This document shows, piece after piece, positions 4,777-5,995 of a stretch of DNA of 5,995 nt (positions are counted from its first letter, which is position 1; every line of letters starts with the position of its first letter). The notes below the pieces were generated by a model. That model was not told the DNA's origin. It saw only the letters and a program-made list of their open reading frames with translations, and did no database searches. The position numbers were made by a program, and so were the translations under genes. This stretch comes from Chloroflexota bacterium (GTDB taxonomy: Bacteria; Chloroflexota; Dormibacteria; Dormibacterales; Dormibacteraceae). Location: positions 11,708-17,702 of the forward strand of contig VBJR01000040.1 of NCBI GenBank assembly GCA_005880175.1. Direction: 5' to 3'.

Positions 4777-5995
4777 TGGCTGGAGCCCGACGGGAAGCGG
4801 CTCCTCGCCGCCCGGGCGCTGCGCACGTTCGGCTACGGCTACCTGGCCGTCGTCCTCGGCCTCTACCTCCAGCAGCTCGGCCTGAGCGCCTTCGAGGTGG
4901 GGCTCGTCCTGACCGCGGCGGTGGCCGGGTCGGCGCTGATGAACGTCTCCTGGGCGGTGCTCGCCGACCGCTTCGGACGCCGCCGGACCGTGGCCACGAT
5001 GGCGGTGCTGATGATCGCCGGCGGCCTGCTGTTCACGTTCACCGACCGCCTGGGCCTGCTCGTCCTCGGCGCCCTGACCGGCACGATCAGCGCCAGCAGC
5101 GCGGAGGTCGGCCCGTTCGTCACCGTGGAGCAGGCGATCCTCCCGCAGACCGCTCCCGCCGATCGCCGGACGTGGCTGTTCTCGATCTACGACGCCCTGG
5201 GCACCCTGGCCGGGGCGGCGGGCGCGCTCTGCACCGGCGCCGTCGGGCTGTTCGCCCGGCTCGGCCTGGCCGGCGCCGCCGCGTACCGGCCGCTGTTCCT
5301 CCTCTACGCGGCGATCGGGCTGGGCAACCTCGTGCTGTTCCGCGGCCTGTCCTATCGCGTGGAGGCCGCCCGCGTCGAGGGCGCGCGGCGGTTCATCGGG
5401 CTGCACCGCTCGCGGGGCACCGTGGCGGGGCTGTCGGCGCTGTTCGGGCTCGACGCGCTGGCGGGCGGGTTCGTCCTCCAGTCGATCGTCGCCTACTGGT
5501 TCCACCTGCGGTGGGGCCTGTCCCCGGCGGCGCTCGGCCTGCTCTTCTTCTGGGTGGGGGTGCTGTCGGGCCTGTCGCTGCTGGCCGCCGGCCGGATGGC
5601 GCGGCGCTTCGGCCTGCTGAACACGATGGTGTTCACGCACCTGCCCTCCAACCTGCTGCTGGTCCTGGTGCCGCTGGCGCCGGCGGCGTGGCTCGCCGTG
5701 CTCCTGTTCCTCGCGCGGATGAGCGTGTCACAGATGGACGTCCCGACCCGCAAGTCCTACACGATGGCCGTGGTGGACCCCGAGGAGCGCACGGCCGCGG
5801 CGGGGATCACCAACGTCGCCCGGACGGCGGCGGCCGCGCTCTCGCCGGTCCTCAGCGGTATCGCGCTGGGAGCCGGCGCGCTCGCCCTGCCCTTCCTGGT
5901 CGCCGGCGGGCTGAAGGTGCTGTACGACGGGCTGATCTACGTGGCGTTCCGGGGCGTCCGCCCCCCGGAGGAGCGGCCGGATTCGGCCAGCGCCG
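4771..5995 (+). CDS. Major facilitator superfamily transporter, right end missing, start uncertain
   Basis: An open frame encodes a typical MFS permease: N-terminal RLLAARALRTFGYGYLAVVL leading into helix 1, the loop 2-3 signature ADRFGRRRT (Asp66, Arg67, Gly69, Arg70), many hydrophobic helices, a charged central loop near 195-215, a second-half loop GRMARRFG, and QMDVPTRKSY (321-330) with DPEERTAAAGITNVAR (336-351), as seen in one group of bacterial MFS exporters. About 408 residues are present, so it is nearly complete; no stop occurs before the right edge. No ATG, GTG or TTG is in frame between a GTG at 4423 (deep in the propeller gene) and a GTG at 4897 (which would remove most of helix 1). 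CTG at 4771 (after GGTGGA) is the working start; CTG at 4705, overlapping the propeller stop as CTGA and preceded by GGAG, is the alternative. A likely efflux pump for the chr locus; substrate unknown. Confidence 0.85.
   Translation, partial: MSWLEPDGKRLLAARALRTFGYGYLAVVLGLYLQQLGLSAFEVGLVLTAAVAGSALMNVSWAVLADRFGRRRTVATMAVLMIAGGLLFTFTDRLGLLVLGALTGTISASSAEVGPFVTVEQAILPQTAPADRRTWLFSIYDALGTLAGAAGALCTGAVGLFARLGLAGAAAYRPLFLLYAAIGLGNLVLFRGLSYRVEAARVEGARRFIGLHRSRGTVAGLSALFGLDALAGGFVLQSIVAYWFHLRWGLSPAALGLLFFWVGVLSGLSLLAAGRMARRFGLLNTMVFTHLPSNLLLVLVPLAPAAWLAVLLFLARMSVSQMDVPTRKSYTMAVVDPEERTAAAGITNVARTAAAALSPVLSGIALGAGALALPFLVAGGLKVLYDGLIYVAFRGVRPPEERPDSASA

Noticed and set aside
4735..5640. Minus-strand open frame (301 codons) opposite the MFS gene
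   Set aside because: The product is a Glu/Gln/Arg/Gly-rich shadow, while the plus strand reads as a complete MFS permease with motif A and hydrophobic helices.
1..5995. CRISPR arrays, tRNA or rRNA genes, insertion sequences and integration sites
   Set aside because: No regularly spaced repeats, no tRNA cloverleaf or rRNA-like segments, and no transposase or terminal repeats flanking genes were seen on either strand. The 4704-4776 inverted repeat encloses no gene.

Overview
The window is very GC-rich, packs its genes tightly, starts several of them with GTG and uses almost only G/C-ending codons. This suggests a high-GC actinobacterium-like chromosome. A deep-branching class such as Thermoleophilia is possible, but that is a guess and nothing here proves the taxon.

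Two divergent gene blocks are separated by a 161-base intergenic region (2086-2246). The left block is on the minus strand. It has a membrane-anchored SGNH-hydrolase-like protein (2085-931) followed, with a 4-base GTGA overlap, by an AlgI/DltB-type MBOAT O-acyltransferase that runs off the left edge (934-1). This is the classic pair for O-acylating an exported polysaccharide or envelope glycan. A minus-strand promoter with a perfect TTGACA -35 lies in the intergenic region.

The right block is on the plus strand and looks like a chromate-type (chr) locus of unusual composition. It runs: a stand-alone ChrB N-terminal module (2247-2795); a stand-alone ChrB C-terminal module (2807-3247); a 99-base gap with an AT-rich island and a strong GC hairpin; a second, more canonical ChrB C-terminal module (3347-3787); a predicted cytoplasmic YVTN/YncE-like beta-propeller in the same reading frame just after the stop (3794-4708); and a major facilitator superfamily transporter that runs off the right edge (about 4771-5995). 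The two halves that normally form one ChrB protein are separate genes here, the C half is duplicated, and no ChrA chromate transporter lies in the window. By analogy with ChrB, the N module plus C modules would be the sensing/regulatory part and the MFS protein the efflux part. The real substrate (chromate, another oxyanion or something else) cannot be settled from sequence.

The transporter has no ATG, GTG or TTG near its expected N-terminus. Its presumed start and ribosome-binding region lie in a long, nearly perfect inverted repeat (arms 4704-4723 and 4757-4776) that also covers the stop codon of the beta-propeller gene. This is the most interesting non-coding signal in the window. No RNA genes, CRISPR arrays, insertion sequences or gene-free stretches longer than 300 bases were seen.
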